From: Perlucidibaca sp.
GTDB lineage: Bacteria > Pseudomonadota > Gammaproteobacteria > Pseudomonadales > Moraxellaceae
Assembly: GCA_023265995.1 (NCBI GenBank)
Contig: JAHFSA010000002.1
Location: forward strand, 124,001-188,000
DNA: 64,000 nucleotides
Direction: 5' to 3'
Shown: piece by piece, positions 61,113-64,000 of the stretch
Layout of the letters: each line of letters starts with the position of its first letter
How positions within the stretch are numbered: the first letter of the stretch is position 1
Translations under genes and position numbers: made by a program
The notes under the pieces: generated by a model
What the model was told of the DNA's origin: nothing
Database searches by the model: none
What the model saw: the letters and a program-made list of their open reading frames with translations, nothing else

Positions 61113-64000
61113 TCAGAGTCTGCACACGGCAAGGCCGAGCTGCTCCACCACGGCCGCCTGCGAAGCCGGCGCGATGACGGCCGTAGCCGCCTGTCCGGGC
61201 AGCAGATAGCGTGCCGCAACGGTCTGCAGATCGGCAATGCGCAAGCCCAGCAGGCGCTCGCGCAGACGCTGGCGCTGCGCCACGGTGCGGCCGTAGAGCT
61301 CGTTGTGGAAAGCCTGGCGCGCCTCGCCGGCCGGCGACAGCGGCTTGTCCATGTCGGCGAAGATGCCGAGCAGGGCCTCTTCCAGCTGGTCATCGCCATG
61401 ACGGGCGGACTGCAGCCAGTCGAGGCTGCGGTCGAAGTCGGCCAGGGTCTCGGCCAGACGCGGATCGCGATAGGAATAGAAACGGAAGGCGCAGGAGTTG
61501 CCGTCATAGCCGGCGCCGCCACCATAGGCACCGCCCTGCTCGCGGATGGCGCGATGCAGGAAGCCGTTGCGCAGGAAGCCGCCAAGCGCCATCAGCGCGG
61601 CGGCATCCGGGTGATCGACAGGCACCGCTGGATAGACTTTGGCGCAGAATTGCACCTGGGTCTGGGTCAGCCAGGCCTCGTGCACGGCGCCCTCGCCCGG
61701 GGTCCAGACCATGCCGTCGCCAGCGCCCGCACGCGGGGCATCGGCCCAGAGCGTGGCCAGTTCGCCACGCGCCGCGGCCAGACCTTCGGCTTCGCTGATC
61801 AGCAGCATCTGGCGAGGAGCCTGACGCACCTTGGCATGCAGAGCCGCCAGCTCGGCCAGCAGCTGGCTGCTGTCACCGGCAGCTTCCTGCTCATGCAGCT
61901 GACGCAGGAAACGGATGCCGTTGAGGCCGCTGTGACGCTGCTGGAAAGCCGCCAGCGCGCTGAAGCCGCGTGCCGCCGTGGCCATGGCCAGGGCATGGCC
62001 CTGCCCGGTGATGCTGGCCTCCCAGCGTCCCTTGAGCTGGGCCAGGATGTCGCGCACGCGCGCCGTCTCGTCGAAGCGCAGATCGAAGAAGGTGTCCTTG
62101 AGCAGCGCCTGGAAGGCGCCTTGGTGATGCACCAGGGCCTTGCCGTTGATGACCAGATGCGCCTGCGCCTGATCGGCATTGTCCAGGCTGGTGCGCGCCG
62201 ACAGGCTCATGCGCAGGCCGCCGCTGACCGCCGACTGGCGCTGCTGCATGGCGCGGTAATCGGCGGCGCCCACGCCCAGCTCCGAGAACAGGCTGGTGTA
62301 GAGCGGCAGCAGGCTGGTTTCACGCGCGTCCAGAGCCGGCAGATCGACTATGAGCTGCTCGTAGAGCAGACCGTTGGTGCCCTGGGCATAGCGCGCCAGC
62401 GGCATGGCGCCGGCACTGCCGGCAAACAGCACTTCACGCTCGCCGGCCAGCGACTTCACCTGCGCCGGCACATCGGCGAGGGTCACCTTGGGCAGCAGCG
62501 CGGCATCGTTTTCCTCGGCCTGACGCGCGGCCAGGGCCTCGGCCTGCTCACGCAGACGTGCCAGGTCGGCTTCCGACAGGCCGGCGCGAATCTTCGCCAG
62601 ACGTGTCGCCTCAAGGGCATCGCGACGCTCGGCCAGGCCGGCGTCGGGACGCAGCGTCAGACGCAGGCGATGCGGGTTGTCGAGCAGCAGGCGGCGCACC
62701 AGTCCGGGCACGAAGGCCGGATCGCGGATGGCCTCGCGCAGACGCGCCAGCTCGGCCTCGATATCCCAGACCGCGAGCGGGTCGCTGTCCTGCAGATACG
62801 GCGTCAGGCCGTTGAGCAGCAATTGCAGGCCGTAAGGATAGCTGTCGCCGCCAATCTCGCGCTGGCTCAGCTCGAACTGGTGCAGCACGGCCTCGACCTC
62901 GTCCAGCGCCACGCCCTGCTCCGCCACCTGCGTCAGGGTGTCGAGAATGAGCTGCTCGACCGCCGCCGCATGCTCGGGCTCGGAGCCTTCGAGGCCGGCG
63001 GCGAAGGCCATCTCGCGGTTGTTGTCATCGAGGCCGGTGAGCGCCGACGGCGCCTGGCCGAGCGTGCTGGTCTCCAGCGCCTGACGCAGCGGCGACGCCG
63101 AATTCTCCAGCAGCACGCCGTTGAGCAGATGCGCCTCGAAACGGGCACGGGCATCGGCTGCCGGACCGAGCAGCCAGGCCAGCACATGATGCGTCTGCGG
63201 GCCGTCCTCGGCCTCCGGCGCATAAGCCTCCTCGACGCGCAGCGGTGCCACATAGCGCTTCTCGTCACGACCGCTGACCGGCTCGGCGCGATCATGGAAA
63301 CGGCTCAGCGCCAGCTCCTCGAAGCGTGCCTGCAGAGCAGCCGGAGCCTCATCGCCAAAGGTCATGAAAACGGCATTGGACGGATGGTAGTGACGGCCAT
63401 GGAAGGCCTTCAGCGCCGCATGCGTGAGATCCGGGATATGGGCCGGATCGCCACCGGAATTGTGGTGATAGGTCGTGGTCGGGAACAGGTACTTGTTGAG
63501 CGACTCGTTGAGCACGCTGTGCGCCGAACTCATGGCGCCCTTCATCTCGTTGAAGACCACGCCCTTGTAGACCAGCGCCGAATCCGCGTCGGCCGGCTCG
63601 GCCAGTTCGACACGTATGCCTTCCTGGGCGAAATCCAGCGGATGCAGATTGGGAAAGAACACGGCATCGAGATAGACGCGCAGCAGGTTGTCGAAGTCCT
63701 GGCGGTTCTGGCTGGCAAACGGATAGGCCGTCCAGTCGCTGGCCGTGAAGGCATTCATGAAGGTGTTGAGCGAACGCCGGATCATCAGGAAGAAGGGGTC
63801 GCGCACCGGGTAATGCTCGGAGCCGCAGAGCACCGTGTGCTCGAGAATGTGGGCAACGCCGGTGGAGTCCTCGGGCATGGTCTTGAAGGCCACGAGGAAG
63901 ACATTTTCCGTATTGTCACAGGCCAGATGCAGATGACGGGCGCCGGTAACGCGATGCACATATTCGCAAAGCTCGGCCTGCAAGGCCGGAATGGCAACGG
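61113..64000 (-). CDS. M16C insulinase-family metallopeptidase, presequence-protease-like (N-terminus outside window)
   Basis: At least 962 residues are visible; the frame stays open to the window edge (VAIPALQAELCEYVHRVTGARHLHL), and the track start at 63983 is an internal TTG. The inverted zinc motif HILEHTVLCGSEHYPVRDPF (HxxEH) is at the N-terminal domain; the four-domain clamshell layout matches PreP/Cym1. Such proteases degrade short unstructured peptides. It heads the minus-strand operon with two hydrolases and DUF2127. Confidence 0.93.
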   Translation of the reverse strand, partial: VAIPALQAELCEYVHRVTGARHLHLACDNTENVFLVAFKTMPEDSTGVAHILEHTVLCGSEHYPVRDPFFLMIRRSLNTFMNAFTASDWTAYPFASQNRQDFDNLLRVYLDAVFFPNLHPLDFAQEGIRVELAEPADADSALVYKGVVFNEMKGAMSSAHSVLNESLNKYLFPTTTYHHNSGGDPAHIPDLTHAALKAFHGRHYHPSNAVFMTFGDEAPAALQARFEELALSRFHDRAEPVSGRDEKRYVAPLRVEEAYAPEAEDGPQTHHVLAWLLGPAADARARFEAHLLNGVLLENSASPLRQALETSTLGQAPSALTGLDDNNREMAFAAGLEGSEPEHAAAVEQLILDTLTQVAEQGVALDEVEAVLHQFELSQREIGGDSYPYGLQLLLNGLTPYLQDSDPLAVWDIEAELARLREAIRDPAFVPGLVRRLLLDNPHRLRLTLRPDAGLAERRDALEATRLAKIRAGLSEADLARLREQAEALAARQAEENDAALLPKVTLADVPAQVKSLAGEREVLFAGSAGAMPLARYAQGTNGLLYEQLIVDLPALDARETSLLPLYTSLFSELGVGAADYRAMQQRQSAVSGGLRMSLSARTSLDNADQAQAHLVINGKALVHHQGAFQALLKDTFFDLRFDETARVRDILAQLKGRWEASITGQGHALAMATAARGFSALAAFQQRHSGLNGIRFLRQLHEQEAAGDSSQLLAELAALHAKVRQAPRQMLLISEAEGLAAARGELATLWADAPRAGAGDGMVWTPGEGAVHEAWLTQTQVQFCAKVYPAVPVDHPDAAALMALGGFLRNGFLHRAIREQGGAYGGGAGYDGNSCAFRFYSYRDPRLAETLADFDRSLDWLQSARHGDDQLEEALLGIFADMDKPLSPAGEARQAFHNELYGRTVAQRQRLRERLLGLRIADLQTVAARYLLPGQAATAVIAPASQAAVVEQLGLAVCRL

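Overview
The window is GC-rich bacterial chromosome, almost fully coding. I saw no rRNA, tRNA, CRISPR array, insertion sequence or phage structural gene, and no gene-free gap exceeds about 220 bases. Gene order metZ-purF-cvpA-SPOR protein-folC-accD-trpA-trpB-trpF-truA-fimV-usg/asd-leuB-leuD-leuC (read right to left along the minus strand) is the housekeeping block typical of gammaproteobacteria of the Pseudomonadales. Keeping trpFBA between truA and accD recalls Acinetobacter and betaproteobacteria more than Pseudomonas. With alkB present, a GC-rich Moraxellaceae relative or another Pseudomonadales is my best guess; the genus is not determinable by eye.

Region 1 (1-5150) looks like a lipid-modification/envelope cluster: a DUF1295 membrane protein, a cyclopropane synthase-like methyltransferase, a sensor kinase and response regulator placed tail to tail, an NTF2/SnoaL-like lipoprotein and an unrecognised secreted protein. 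Region 2 (5344-6799) holds a dodecin and an MFS transporter. Region 3 (6816-26839) is the long minus-strand biosynthetic block: methionine (metZ), purine (purF), folate (folC), fatty acid (accD), tryptophan (trpFBA), lysine/threonine/methionine (asd) and leucine (leuCDB). Embedded in it are three different FimV-like proteins around truA. A divergent LysR regulator (26961) faces leuC.

Region 4 (27933-33240) holds a small secreted protein, a RodZ-like protein, umuDC under a striking LexA-type palindrome, a HI1419/HI1420-type toxin-antitoxin pair, and the alkane hydroxylase alkB with a strong terminator. Region 5 (33265-43775) holds a tripartite RND efflux operon with divergent TetR regulator and quinone oxidoreductase, then a PF10118 metal-dependent hydrolase divergent from a second TetR-esterase-FKBP operon.

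Region 6 (43779-58837) is a mosaic of small operons: DUF488, EthD, HPP membrane protein, YdjM-like membrane protein, two methyltransferases, MFS, aroC, prmB, YggL, Smr, folE, LHPP-like HAD phosphatase, EamA transporter and the helicase hrpB. Region 7 (58915-64000) is a minus-strand operon with an M16C metallopeptidase (cut by the window end), two alpha/beta hydrolases and a DUF2127 membrane protein.

The most noteworthy observations are the FimV triplication with divided domain content, the 38-bp perfect inverted repeat over the umuD start codon next to a toxin-antitoxin pair, the Cfa-like enzyme whose bicarbonate-binding cysteine position is not cysteine, and the operator-like repeats at the two TetR genes. 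None of these amounts to a clearly new system on sequence reading alone.
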